Shown here piece after piece: positions 17,125 to 26,980 of a stretch of DNA of 64,000 nt (its first letter is position 1; each line of letters starts with the position of its first letter). The stretch is from the NCBI GenBank assembly GCA_016938035.1, contig JAFGVK010000181.1, positions 1 to 64,000 of the forward strand. The letters are read 5' to 3'. The stretch is from Deltaproteobacteria bacterium. Its GTDB lineage: Bacteria; Myxococcota_A; UBA796; GCA-2862545. The translations under genes and the position numbers were made by a program. Below the pieces are notes generated by a model, which did not search any database, was not told the DNA's origin, and worked only from the letters and a program-made list of their open reading frames with translations.

Positions 17125-18387
17125 ATGTTCGGACGGATGAACCGCAGGTACGACACGGTAGTCGTTGGCGGCGGGCCCGCCGGGATGGGGGCTGCCCTGG
17201 GGGCGCTCGACGCCGGCGCCGGCAAGGTGCTGGTGCTGGAGCGCGACGGAGAGGCTGGGGGGATCCTCAACCAGTGCATCCACGCGGGCTTCGGCCTGCA
17301 GTATTTCCGCGAGGAGCTCACCGGGCCAGAGTACGCCGAGCGCTTCCTGGCCCAGGTCATCGACCGGGACATCGACGTGATGCCCTCCTCCTACGTCACC
17401 GGCCTTGCGGTGGACTCTGAGGGCACCAAGCAGGTGCGGGTGCTCAACGAGCGCGCCGGCCTCGCCTCGATCGAGGCCGCCTCGGTGGTGCTCGCGATGG
17501 GCTGCCGCGAGCGCACCAGGGGCTCGATCCGCATCCCCGGCACCAGGCCCGCTGGCGTGCTCACCGCGGGGCTGGCCCAGAAGCTGGTCAACCAGAAGGG
17601 CTACCTGCCCGGAAAGCGGGTCGCCATCCTTGGCTCGGGTGACATCGGGCTGATCATGGCGCGGCGCCTCACCCTCGAGGGCGCCGAGGTGGTGGGAGTG
17701 TTCGAGCTGATGCCCTACTCCAACGGCCTCAACCGCAACGTGGTGCAGTGCCTCGATGACTACGACATCCCGATGCACCTCTCGACCACGGTGGTCGAGA
17801 TCCACGGCAGGGACAGGCTGGAGGCGATCACCGTCGCCCCTGTGGACGCCCACCTGCAGCCGCAGCTCGACAAGGCCCGCAAGGTGCCCTGCGACACCCT
17901 GCTGCTGTCCATCGGGCTGATCCCCGACAATGAGCTGGCCCGGCAGATCGGCATACAGCTCGACCCGGTCACCGGCGGGCCGGTGGTGTCGAGCACCCTG
18001 GAGACAAGCCTCCCCGGCGTCTTCGCCTGCGGCAACGTGCTCCACGTCCACGACGTGGTCGACTACGTCACCGCCGAGTCTCTGCGCGCGGGGGGCTTCG
18101 CCGGCGAGTGGAGCCGAGAGATCCGTCGCCCCAAGGACTCCATCCAGCTGGTCCCCGGCAACAACGTCCGCTACTGCGTCCCGCACACCCTCTCGCCAGA
18201 CCGCGAGCACACGGTCTTCATGCGGGTCAAGCAGCGGGTGGAGCCCGCCAGGCTCAGGGTCGGCGGCCTGATGGAGAAGACGCTGCGCTTCGTGATCCCC
18301 GCCGAGATGATCTCGCTCAAGATCCAACCAGAGATGCTCGACCGCTTCCACGGCGATCGCCTCACCATCGACATCGATCCGGCGTGA
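17125..18387 (+). CDS. GlpB-like pyridine nucleotide-disulfide oxidoreductase
   Basis: A 420-residue flavoprotein that starts on the base after the previous stop. It shows an N-terminal FAD motif [17 protein letters not shown], the family signature [14 protein letters not shown], a second dinucleotide motif [16 protein letters not shown] near residue 170 and the late FAD motif [13 protein letters not shown]. It is the second subunit of the GlpA-like/GlpB-like/DUF1667 triad and probably passes electrons between the flavin of its partner and an NAD(P) or quinone pool. A catalytic CxxC disulfide was not seen, so it is not a classical disulfide reductase. Confidence 0.9.
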   Translation: MFGRMNRRYDTVVVGGGPAGMGAALGALDAGAGKVLVLERDGEAGGILNQCIHAGFGLQYFREELTGPEYAERFLAQVIDRDIDVMPSSYVTGLAVDSEGTKQVRVLNERAGLASIEAASVVLAMGCRERTRGSIRIPGTRPAGVLTAGLAQKLVNQKGYLPGKRVAILGSGDIGLIMARRLTLEGAEVVGVFELMPYSNGLNRNVVQCLDDYDIPMHLSTTVVEIHGRDRLEAITVAPVDAHLQPQLDKARKVPCDTLLLSIGLIPDNELARQIGIQLDPVTGGPVVSSTLETSLPGVFACGNVLHVHDVVDYVTAESLRAGGFAGEWSREIRRPKDSIQLVPGNNVRYCVPHTLSPDREHTVFMRVKQRVEPARLRVGGLMEKTLRFVIPAEMISLKIQPEMLDRFHGDRLTIDIDPA

Positions 18388-18396
18388 GAGGGGAAC

Positions 18397-18765
18397 ATGT
18401 CCACTGAGAACTACGTCTGCATCGCCTGCCCCATCGGCTGCCCGCTGGAGCTGGTGCACGAGGGCGACCAGATCGTCGACGTGTCCGGCAACAAGTGCGT
18501 CAGGGGCGCGAAGTACGCGCGCCAGGAATTCACGGATCCTCGCCGCACCTTCTCCACCACCGTGCCCATCGAGGGCTCCAACTGGGCTCGCCTGCCGGTG
18601 AAGCTCGCCGCGCCGGTCCCCAAGGACCGCATCCTGGAGGCTGCGCAGGCGGTGCATCAGCTCCGGGTGCAGGCCCCGATCCGCATGGGCGAGGTGCTCG
18701 CTCGCGATCTGCTGGGACTCGACGGGGTGAACGTGGTGGCGACCCGCTCCCTGGGGCGCGCGTGA
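18397..18765 (+). CDS. DUF1667 small iron-sulfur-like protein
   Basis: A 122-residue protein with CIACPIGCPLEL near the N-terminus and GNKCVRGAKYA after it, a four-Cys pattern (CxxCxxxC...C) that likely binds an Fe-S cluster or metal. RTFSTTVPIEG is typical of DUF1667. It is the third member of the triad and is thought to be the small electron-transfer subunit of the GlpAB-like complex. It begins 9 bases after the GlpB-like gene (AGAGGGGAAC precedes the ATG), and its stop overlaps the next start (GTGA). Confidence 0.9.
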   Translation: MSTENYVCIACPIGCPLELVHEGDQIVDVSGNKCVRGAKYARQEFTDPRRTFSTTVPIEGSNWARLPVKLAAPVPKDRILEAAQAVHQLRVQAPIRMGEVLARDLLGLDGVNVVATRSLGRA

Positions 18766-19745
18766 GCCTCCAGATCATCGCGACCCTGGGGCCCGCCTCC
18801 GCCAGCGCCGAGGGGGTCCGCGCCCTCCTCGACGCGGGCGCCACCGGCCTCCGCGTCAACGGTTCCCACACCGACCCCGAGCAGCTAGGGCGCTACCTGG
18901 ACCTCGCGGAGGCGGGGGGGGCGCCGCTCTCGGCGGTGGTGCTCGACCTCCAGGGGGGCAAGACCCGCCTCGCCCACTGGGAGGGGGAAGTGCAGGTCAC
19001 GCGCGACGCCCCGGTGACGCTGACCGGTCCCGACGGACCGGGGGCGCTGCGGGTGGACCGAGAGGAGCTGATCCAGGCCCTGCGCCCCGGCGACGCCCTG
19101 CGCGTAGACGACGGCAGGTACGCCTTCGAGGTGCTCGCGGTGTCCAGCACCTCCGCCACCCTCCGCCCCCTCCAGACCGCCGCGCTGCGCCCCCGCAAGG
19201 GGGTCAGCGTGCCTGGGCGCCCACTCCACCTCCCCCCGCGGCTGCTCGGCCGAGACCTCGCGTTGGCCGAGATCGCGCTGGGGCGCGGGGTGGGTGAGGT
19301 CGCCCTCTCCTTCGCCTCCGAGGTGGGGTGGCTCGCCGAGGGCCGCTCCCGCCTCCCAGGCGTCCGTCTGACCGCCAAGCTGGAGCAGCCCCAGGCGATC
19401 GACGCGATCGACGCCCTGAGCGAGGCGGCAGACAGCCTGTGGCTCTGCAGGGGCGATCTCGGCGCTGAGGCCGGCCTGACCGCTCTCTCAGCGCTGCAGC
19501 GCGGGGCCCTGGACGCGGGGCGGCCCCTGCTGGTCGCCGGGCAGGTGCTCCATCACATGACCTACCACCCCCGCCCCACCAGGGCCGAGGTGTGCCAGGT
19601 GGGCGACCTGCTCTACGCGGGCGCGCTAGGCTTCGTCCTCTCGGACGAGACCGCCACAGGGCCCCACGGACCCGCCGCGGTGCGGCTGCTGCACGAGCTG
19701 GCGAGGGGCGCGCCCCCACCCCGCGCCCTCACGCCTGAGCGGTAG
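18762..19745 (+). CDS. Short pyruvate kinase-like protein (barrel only)
   Basis: A 327-residue protein starting at GTG 18762, overlapping the DUF1667 stop by 4 bases. It follows pyruvate kinase block by block: IIATLGPAS, LRVNGSH (usual RxNxSH), VLDLQGGKTR (usual DLKGPEIR), a small beta domain (about 60-145), LTAKLEQPQA with the key Lys, LWLCRGDLGAE (ARGDLGVE) and LSDETATGPHG (SGETANGKYP). The C-terminal allosteric domain is absent and several positions are changed, so activity is open: a divergent pyruvate kinase, or a phosphoenolpyruvate-family enzyme that has taken another role. Its place behind the GlpA/GlpB-like triad would fit glycerol-type carbon feeding into lower glycolysis. Confidence 0.8.
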   Translation: MSLQIIATLGPASASAEGVRALLDAGATGLRVNGSHTDPEQLGRYLDLAEAGGAPLSAVVLDLQGGKTRLAHWEGEVQVTRDAPVTLTGPDGPGALRVDREELIQALRPGDALRVDDGRYAFEVLAVSSTSATLRPLQTAALRPRKGVSVPGRPLHLPPRLLGRDLALAEIALGRGVGEVALSFASEVGWLAEGRSRLPGVRLTAKLEQPQAIDAIDALSEAADSLWLCRGDLGAEAGLTALSALQRGALDAGRPLLVAGQVLHHMTYHPRPTRAEVCQVGDLLYAGALGFVLSDETATGPHGPAAVRLLHELARGAPPPRALTPER

Positions 19746-19810
19746 CCGGTCCGCGCTGGGTCCCGATAGAGGGGACACGCGCGCCCGGTGGATGGGCGCC
19801 GGCGCGGGGG

Positions 19811-20170
19811 ACCGGTCCATCAGCCGAACAGTCCCCCAGGAAGCGCTTCATCCTTCCATAGGAACAATCAGACGAAGTTGCTCATCGAAGCTTGAGCCTC
19901 CCGTAAGAACCCCCTCTGCGAGTCGCATGACCGCAGACGCTGCGGGAGAACGCCGATTTTCGTCACAACCTGCTACGGACGAACCGGCGTTTTGGGAGAG
20001 GCAGCGCAGCGGTGGGACTTATTACGAGGGGCTCTATCTTCCAGACAGTAAACGGGCGCCGAGTCGCCAGGCATGTCGACATGTGGCCGCCGTTCCCTAG
20101 GTACGAAGCGCACTTTGGTACGCGACTAGCGCAGGAACAAGGACCCGCGTCGAGCGGCCAGCGAATCGGC
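19811..20170 (+). repeat. Dispersed intergenic repeat, copy B, split by an insertion
   Basis: Matches the other copies at both ends: ACCGGTCCAT, GACGAAGTTGCTCATCGAA on the left, then AAACGGGCGCCGAGTCGC, TGGCCGCCGTTCC, GCAGGAACAAGGACCCGCGT and GGCCAGCGAATCGG on the right. Copy B is interrupted at the middle by the 141-base segment 19894-20034, which no other copy has. Confidence 0.75.
19894..20034. mobile_element. MITE-like 141-bp insertion inside repeat copy B
   Basis: The left end GAGCCTCCCGTAAGAACCCC and the reverse complement of the right end GAGCCCCTCGTAATAAGTCC agree at 15 of 20 bases. The flanks AGCTT (left) and ATCTT (right, one base outside) look like a worn target duplication; the uninterrupted copies have a single AATCTT-like site here. 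It encodes nothing and is far too short for a transposase, so it would need one in trans. Confidence 0.55.
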
Positions 20171-20181
20171 GCCGGCGAGGG

Positions 20182-20580
20182 CTAGATCAGCCCGGACAGC
20201 ACAGCCTCTGACTGGGCGCCGATCAGGATCTGATCCACCTTGGCGTCCCGGACCACCACCACCGTGGGGGTAGCCATCACCCCGAAGCTGCGCGCGGTGC
20301 TCAGATCCTTGGACACGTCCACTGGGAACACCCCACCCCGCTCCTGAGCCAGGCGCTTCACCACCGGGGTCATCGCGCGGCAGGCGCCGCACTGCGGACT
20401 GAAGAAGTAGAACAGCCCCGCCTTGCCCTGCGCCAACCACTCCCCCATCTCGCCCTGCAGCTCCGGGGCCGGCTGCCCCCTGTTCGCCTGCATCTTGCGG
20501 ATCATGTAGAACTGCAGCCCGATCACCAGGGCGAACAGCCCCACCAGGGTGAGGCCGGCGACGATCAGGACGGTGGACAT
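20182..20580 (-). CDS. Membrane-anchored thioredoxin-like protein
   Basis: A 132-residue protein. Residues 4-25 form one TM helix, followed by a thioredoxin fold with the redox motif PQCGACR (CxxC) near residue 65 and the cis-proline in MATPTVVVV near residue 104. The short linker and single N-terminal anchor suggest that it works at the membrane, reducing or oxidising partner cysteines or serving as a peroxide/electron relay. The start is fixed by an AAGGAGTCGCC ribosome binding site. It is divergent from the lipoprotein gene at 20675. Confidence 0.88.
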   Translation of the reverse strand: MSTVLIVAGLTLVGLFALVIGLQFYMIRKMQANRGQPAPELQGEMGEWLAQGKAGLFYFFSPQCGACRAMTPVVKRLAQERGGVFPVDVSKDLSTARSFGVMATPTVVVVRDAKVDQILIGAQSEAVLSGLI

Positions 20581-20674
20581 GGCGACTCCTTGTGCGGGAA
20601 GCTACCTTTCACCGGACCCCACGGTGACGGCAAGGCCGAAGCCTGTGAGTGGTAGAGAAGCCCACGGAGAGATC

Positions 20675-21448
20675 ATGCGGCTCCTGATCCTGCCCCTACT
20701 GCTCGCCGCCTGCTCCAGGCCGCCAGACGCCCCAGAGAACCTGGAGGAGATCTCCGCCTGGATCTTCACCCACCACGGCGACGAGGAGCCAGCGGCGCTC
20801 AGCCAGGCGCTCGACAACCTCGGCCCGCTGCTCAACGCCAACGTGGACGCGGTGCGTGAGGGCTTCCAGGTGGTCGGCCTCCCCCAGGAGGCGGTGGAGG
20901 CCCTGTCCCCTGACGAGGTCCACACCGCCGCGGGGATCCTGGGGGTGTCCACGGCCCTCCTCAGCGCCTTCCCCCTCGATGACAACGCCTACGCCCAGCT
21001 AGCGGTGGACCAGGCGCTGATCCACCCCGACACCTACCTGGCCTACGCGCGCGACTACCAGGGGGACGCAGACGCCTTCCTGGCCCACCAAGACGAGCGC
21101 CTCTCCACCTTTGAGCAGGTGACCGTGTCCCTCCCGCTAGGGGGAGAGCTGGAGCACCGCACCTCAAACCAGCAGCGGTGGATCGACACGCAGTGGGGCC
21201 CGGCGCTGGTGCAGCGCTCGTGGCTGCCTGAGCGCGGCGAGGCCAACTACGAGTGGCTTGAGGTAGACGAGCAGTACTACGTCAACCTCTTCCTTCCAGT
21301 GGAGGGCGGCGTGTGGCACCTGCAGACCAGCTGGATGGTCAACGACCAGGACCTGATCCCCGACGCCACCCTGCTCTCCCAGATGGTCGACCTGATGTAC
21401 GACCTCGCCGAGGGCCTGGAGGGCTGGCTCGCGGGGCCGACCCGCTGA
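20675..21448 (+). CDS. Lipoprotein of unknown function
   Basis: A 257-residue protein with lipoprotein signal MRLLILPLLLAAC; ATG 20675 follows ACGGAGAGATC. The body is acidic and mostly helical (residues 20-110), then beta-rich with many Trp/Tyr (QTSWMVNDQDL). I recognise no family. It is transcribed away from the thioredoxin-like gene and converges on ahcY. Confidence 0.7.
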   Translation: MRLLILPLLLAACSRPPDAPENLEEISAWIFTHHGDEEPAALSQALDNLGPLLNANVDAVREGFQVVGLPQEAVEALSPDEVHTAAGILGVSTALLSAFPLDDNAYAQLAVDQALIHPDTYLAYARDYQGDADAFLAHQDERLSTFEQVTVSLPLGGELEHRTSNQQRWIDTQWGPALVQRSWLPERGEANYEWLEVDEQYYVNLFLPVEGGVWHLQTSWMVNDQDLIPDATLLSQMVDLMYDLAEGLEGWLAGPTR

Positions 21449-21502
21449 GATCCCCTCCCTGGCCTGCGCGGCCCCCGGCTCGGAGGGCCGCACCCCGCGC
21501 GG

Positions 21503-23017
<1,515 letters not shown>

Positions 23018-23139
23018 CGGGTGCTCCGTAGCTTTAGAGGGGTTGCTCGGCACCCTGTGTATCCTTGGCGGGGCAAAGACGCATGGGTTGGGCGGTAGCC
23101 CAGGCTGCGGTATGCTGCGGGTTCACCTGGAGTCACCGG

Positions 23140-23976
23140 ATGCCCCACCTGGACCTAGCGCCCAAGACCGACCTCTCCTCCTTCCGCCGCATCGCGATCG
23201 GCACCTGGAAGACCGCCTACGATCCCAGCGTGTATGGGAGCGTGCGCCTGCGGGTGGACAAGGCGCTGGAGTACCAGGAGCGGTTCCGCGAGAAGACCGG
23301 CCGCCGCCTGACCCTCACCCACATGATGGCCAAGGCCGTGGCGATGGTGCTCGCGGATATGCCAGATGCAAACGCGATACTTCGCTTCAACCGCATCTAC
23401 CTCCGCAGAGACATCGGCGTGTTCTTCCAGGTGGCGATGAAGGATCCAGAGACGGGCGAGCTGGACCTGTCCGGCAAGACCATCCACGGGGCCGACAGGC
23501 TCAGCCTGGTGGACATCTACGACGATTTTGCCGCCAGCGTCGAGAAGGTGCGGGCGGGGGAGGACAAGGAGCTGGAGGGCACCAGGAGCACCTTCAAGAG
23601 CATCCCCTTCCTGCTCCTCAACACCGTGCTCAACACCATAGGCTTCCTCAGCTATACCCTCAACCTCGACCTGCGGGGCCTCGGGATCCCGAAGGATCCG
23701 TTCGGCTCGGTGATGGTCACCAACATCGGCGCGCTCGGCCTGGAGGAGGCCTATGTGCCCCTGGTCCCCTACTCCCGGGTCCCGCTGCTCCTGGCGATGG
23801 GATCGGTGGAGGACGAGGCGGTGGTGGAGGACGGGCAGATCGTCGTTGGGAAGGTCATGAGGGTATACGCCACCTTTGACCACCGCATCCTCGACGGTTC
23901 CCACGCGGCGCGCATGGCCAGGACCCTCAAGGCCTGGTTCGAGGATCCCTTCGGCCACTTCGACCCCCTCGACTGA
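23140..23976 (+). CDS. Orphan 2-oxoacid dehydrogenase-type acyltransferase domain (E2 core only)
   Basis: A 278-residue protein from ATG 23140 (CCTGGAG ribosome binding site). It matches the catalytic domain of E2 acyltransferases: LTHMMAKAVAMVLAD, NRIYLRRDIGVFFQVA, FGSVMVTNIGALGLEEA and the active-site motif FDHRILDGSHAARM (HxxxDG). Lipoyl and peripheral-subunit-binding domains are missing, and no E1 or E3 gene is nearby. Normal E2s carry acyl groups on lipoate to CoA; without a lipoyl domain this protein may use another donor, like chloramphenicol acetyltransferase which shares the fold. It is transcribed divergently from ahcY. Confidence 0.88.
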   Translation: MPHLDLAPKTDLSSFRRIAIGTWKTAYDPSVYGSVRLRVDKALEYQERFREKTGRRLTLTHMMAKAVAMVLADMPDANAILRFNRIYLRRDIGVFFQVAMKDPETGELDLSGKTIHGADRLSLVDIYDDFAASVEKVRAGEDKELEGTRSTFKSIPFLLLNTVLNTIGFLSYTLNLDLRGLGIPKDPFGSVMVTNIGALGLEEAYVPLVPYSRVPLLLAMGSVEDEAVVEDGQIVVGKVMRVYATFDHRILDGSHAARMARTLKAWFEDPFGHFDPLD

Positions 23977-24044
23977 CCGGGGGACCTGTCAGCAGGGGCG
24001 CGCTGCGGGTTACTCACCGGTCCCAACCGGACCAGGAGCCCCCG

Positions 24045-25733
24045 ATGAACCCCTCCGCTGTCGTTGAGTGTGTCCCCAACTTCTCTGAAGGTCGCGACAA
24101 AGTCATCATCCAGGCGATCACCGACGCGATCGCCAAGGTGTCCGGCGTCACCCTCCTCGACGTGGACCCCGGCGAGGCCACCAACCGCACCGTGGTGACC
24201 TTCGTCGGCTCTCCAGACGCGGTGGTGGAGGGCGCGTTTCGCGGGATCGAGGCGGCGGGGCGCCTGATCGACATGCGCCACCACAGGGGCGCGCACCCGC
24301 GACAGGGCGCCACCGACGTGTGCCCCTTCGTGCCGGTCCGCGACATCACCATGGGGGAGTGCGCGGAGCTGGCCCGGCAGCTCGGCGAGCGCGTCGGCAG
24401 CGCCCTCGGCATCCCCGTCTACCTCTACGAGGAGGCCGCGAGCCGCCCCGAGCGCCGCAACCTCGCCGACGTGCGAGCCGGCGAGTACGAGGCGCTCCCC
24501 GACAAGCTCCGCCGCCCCGAGTGGGCCCCCGACTACGGCCCCAGCGCGTGGAGCGAGCGCATCGAGCAGACCGGCGCCACCGTCATCGGCGCCAGGCCCT
24601 TCCTCATCGCCTACAACGTCAACCTCAACACCCGCGACAAGCGCAAAGCGATGAAGATCGCCGCCACGGTGCGCGAGAAGGGCATGTACCGGAAGGACGA
24701 CCGCGGCGAGATCATCCGAGACGAGCACGGGGTAGGGATCCGCGATCCCGGCATGTTCAAGCACGTCAAGGGGATCGGTTGGTACATCGAGGAGTACCGT
24801 CGCTGCCAAGTGTCGGTCAACTTCACCAACTACAAGGAGACCCCGGTCCACGTGGTGCACGACGCGATCCGGCGCGTGGCGGACAAGGAGGGGGTAGTGG
24901 CCTCCGGCGGCGAGCTGGTGGGCATGGTGCCGATGGAGGCGCTGCTCGACGCTGGCCGGTACTACCTGCAGCGGCAGGGGGTCAACCCTGGCGCACCGGA
25001 CTCAGAGCTGATCGCCACCGCCATTCGCTCGATGGGCCTGGACGAGCTGGGACCGTTCAACCCGGACGAGCGGATCATCGAGCGGAGGATGGCGCGGGAT
25101 GGAGTGCTCGTCAGCAAGACCGTCCGCGACTTCACCGACACCCTCGCCTCCGACGCGCCCGCCCCAGGGGGCGGGTCGGTCGCCGCGCTCTGCGGAGCGC
25201 TCTCCACCGGACTGGCCGCGATGGTCGGGCAGCTCACCACCGGCAAGAAGGGCTACACCGAGCTCAACACCGAGATGAACGAGATGGCGGTGGCCGCCCA
25301 GCGCCTCCGCGAGGCCTTCCTCGCCGACGTGGACGCCGACACCCTCGCCTTCGACGCGATCATGACCGCCCTGTCCATGCCCAAGAGCACCCCGGACGAG
25401 AAGCGCGCCAGGGGCAAAGCGCTGCAGGCCGCGACACGGGGGGCGATCGAGGTGCCGCTGCGCGTGCTGGAGCGCGCCGCGGAGGCGCTGGAGCTGGTGG
25501 CGGTGGCGGCGCGCGGGAACAAGAACGCCCGCTCTGACGCCGGTGTGGCCGCGCTCACCGCAGAGGTCGCCGCAGAGGGCGCCTGGTACAACGTGCTCAT
25601 CAACCTCTCTGGGCTCCGCGACGAGGCGCTTCGCGAGGCCTACCGGTTGCGCGCGGACGCGGCGCTAGAGGCGGCCCTCGACCGCTCGCGAGAGATCCGA
25701 GCGCAGGTGCGGTTGAATTTGACCACGCCCTAA
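24045..25733 (+). CDS. ftcD: Bifunctional glutamate formiminotransferase / formimidoyl-THF cyclodeaminase
   Basis: A 562-residue fusion. Residues 1-325 are the formiminotransferase (VVECVPNFSEGRD, catalytic His in RHHRGAHPRQGATDVCPF, NLNTRD); residues 340-562 are the cyclodeaminase (DFTDTLASDAPAPGGGSVAA). It moves the formimino group from formiminoglutamate to tetrahydrofolate and then releases ammonia, ending the five-step histidine breakdown route and feeding one-carbon units to folate. This full-length fusion resembles the animal enzyme; many bacteria have separate or partial forms. HutU is in the window at 53690, but hutH and hutI are not. Confidence 0.96.
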   Translation: MNPSAVVECVPNFSEGRDKVIIQAITDAIAKVSGVTLLDVDPGEATNRTVVTFVGSPDAVVEGAFRGIEAAGRLIDMRHHRGAHPRQGATDVCPFVPVRDITMGECAELARQLGERVGSALGIPVYLYEEAASRPERRNLADVRAGEYEALPDKLRRPEWAPDYGPSAWSERIEQTGATVIGARPFLIAYNVNLNTRDKRKAMKIAATVREKGMYRKDDRGEIIRDEHGVGIRDPGMFKHVKGIGWYIEEYRRCQVSVNFTNYKETPVHVVHDAIRRVADKEGVVASGGELVGMVPMEALLDAGRYYLQRQGVNPGAPDSELIATAIRSMGLDELGPFNPDERIIERRMARDGVLVSKTVRDFTDTLASDAPAPGGGSVAALCGALSTGLAAMVGQLTTGKKGYTELNTEMNEMAVAAQRLREAFLADVDADTLAFDAIMTALSMPKSTPDEKRARGKALQAATRGAIEVPLRVLERAAEALELVAVAARGNKNARSDAGVAALTAEVAAEGAWYNVLINLSGLRDEALREAYRLRADAALEAALDRSREIRAQVRLNLTTP

Positions 25734-25744
25734 AATGGGACGGT

Positions 25745-26980
25745 GTGCTTGCCGACCTTGGATCGGAGGGTCGGCAGATATCTCATCAAGTGCTTTGCGT
25801 GAGCTACGATGACAGCTTGGTCCAGAGTCTGCGGCTGGCTGCTCCCGCAGACGCGGTCGTCCACCACGCGGCAAACCTGACCGAAGCGCGTCAGCACATG
25901 GACTCCACCGGGGAGCTCGCCCTGCTGGTCACCGAGCGGGAGCTCACGGATGGAGAAGGGCTAGCCCTCCTCAGCGAGGCGAGGGGCGAGACGCCACAGA
26001 CCTCACGCGTGATCGTGCTGCGCCAGGAGTGCGACCCCGCCAGACTGGACCTGGCGCTCAGGCAGGCTGGCCCTTTCCTGCTCATCGCCCCCCCCGTGGG
26101 GTCGGCGGACGTCCACCGCGTCGTCAGGGAGGGACTCGCGCTGCACGGGCAGCACCTCCGCCAGCAGGTCGCCACCGCAGACATGCGCCAAGGCGTGCTC
26201 GACGCGCTTCAGCAGGTGCTCGCCCTCTCAAGCCCTGAGGCCTACTCACGCGCCAACGCGGTGTCCACGCTTGGGATGATCCTTCATTTCGTCCTCACTG
26301 GACGGTCAAGCTGGGAATTCCGCACCGCCGCGACGCTGGCGGACCTCGGCCTGGTGGCGCTGGGACCCGATCTGGCCCGTGCCACGCTGGCGGGGGGCAG
26401 GTCTAGTCCCCGCCAGCGCGCGCTCGCCACCCAGGTCCCCTCGCTGTCGAGCCAGATCCTCGCGCCGGTGCCACAGATGGAGGCGGTGCGATCCATTATT
26501 TTCCAGGCAGGCAGCGATTACGGCGGCGAGCGGCAGTTGGAGGCGCAGATACTCCTCGTCGCCTCAGTGGTTGTGGGGATGCAGGCGCTCAACTACCCGC
26601 GGGATCAGATCCTCTCCTACCTGCGTGGTAAGCGCGAGCGATACTCCCAGCAGGTCGTCGACGCGCTGCCCGCCGCGCTGGACCACCTCAAGTCTCTGCT
26701 GTGTCAGGAGGTGCCGCTAGTCAACGCCACACCTGGCATGGTGCTGCGCGACGACCTCGTCGCCCTGGACCGGCTGCTGCTGCCACGCGGAACCACGCTC
26801 TCCGAGGACTCCCTCCACCGCCTCAGGGTCTGGTCGAGGGCGCACGAGGTGCCCCTCTTGCTGGTGGTCTTCGCCAGGGGCTACTCCCCTGGCGACGTCT
26901 GCTCCATGCTCTGCAAGAAAGGGGGCTCCCTCGATAACGCCCTCGCTGGAGACACGGGGGTGAGCTCCTACCAGCGATAG
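25745..26980 (+). CDS. Receiver-like + degenerate HD-GYP protein, first paralogue
   Basis: About 411 residues from GTG 25745; a start nearer 25790 is possible because the paralogue at 27928 begins there. Residues 15-125 look like a response-regulator receiver domain in which the phospho-acceptor Asp is replaced by Glu (LVTERELTDGEG against the usual LLDxxMPxxDG). Residues 150-310 follow an HD-GYP phosphodiesterase fold, but the metal ligands are lost: HD in the LLHDIGK block is AD (TLADLGLVALGPD), and no HHE or GYP block is seen. The C-terminal VNATPGMVLRDDL and LLPRGTTLSEDSL are like the tail of HD-GYP proteins. It should not cut c-di-GMP; a binding or scaffold role is inferred. It starts 11 bases after ftcD. 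Confidence 0.75.
   Translation: MLADLGSEGRQISHQVLCVSYDDSLVQSLRLAAPADAVVHHAANLTEARQHMDSTGELALLVTERELTDGEGLALLSEARGETPQTSRVIVLRQECDPARLDLALRQAGPFLLIAPPVGSADVHRVVREGLALHGQHLRQQVATADMRQGVLDALQQVLALSSPEAYSRANAVSTLGMILHFVLTGRSSWEFRTAATLADLGLVALGPDLARATLAGGRSSPRQRALATQVPSLSSQILAPVPQMEAVRSIIFQAGSDYGGERQLEAQILLVASVVVGMQALNYPRDQILSYLRGKRERYSQQVVDALPAALDHLKSLLCQEVPLVNATPGMVLRDDLVALDRLLLPRGTTLSEDSLHRLRVWSRAHEVPLLLVVFARGYSPGDVCSMLCKKGGSLDNALAGDTGVSSYQR

Noticed and set aside
15145-18657. A very long open frame on the reverse strand (about 1170 codons)
   Set aside because: It is antisense to the S9 peptidase, GlpA-like, GlpB-like and DUF1667 genes, is His/Arg/Gly-rich without any domain, and results from high GC at third positions.
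23018-23139. SAH or SAM riboswitch upstream of ahcY
   Set aside because: I looked for the conserved GAGGAGCGCTGC-like core and pairing arms on the reverse strand; only a partial resemblance is present and no stable pseudoknot could be drawn.
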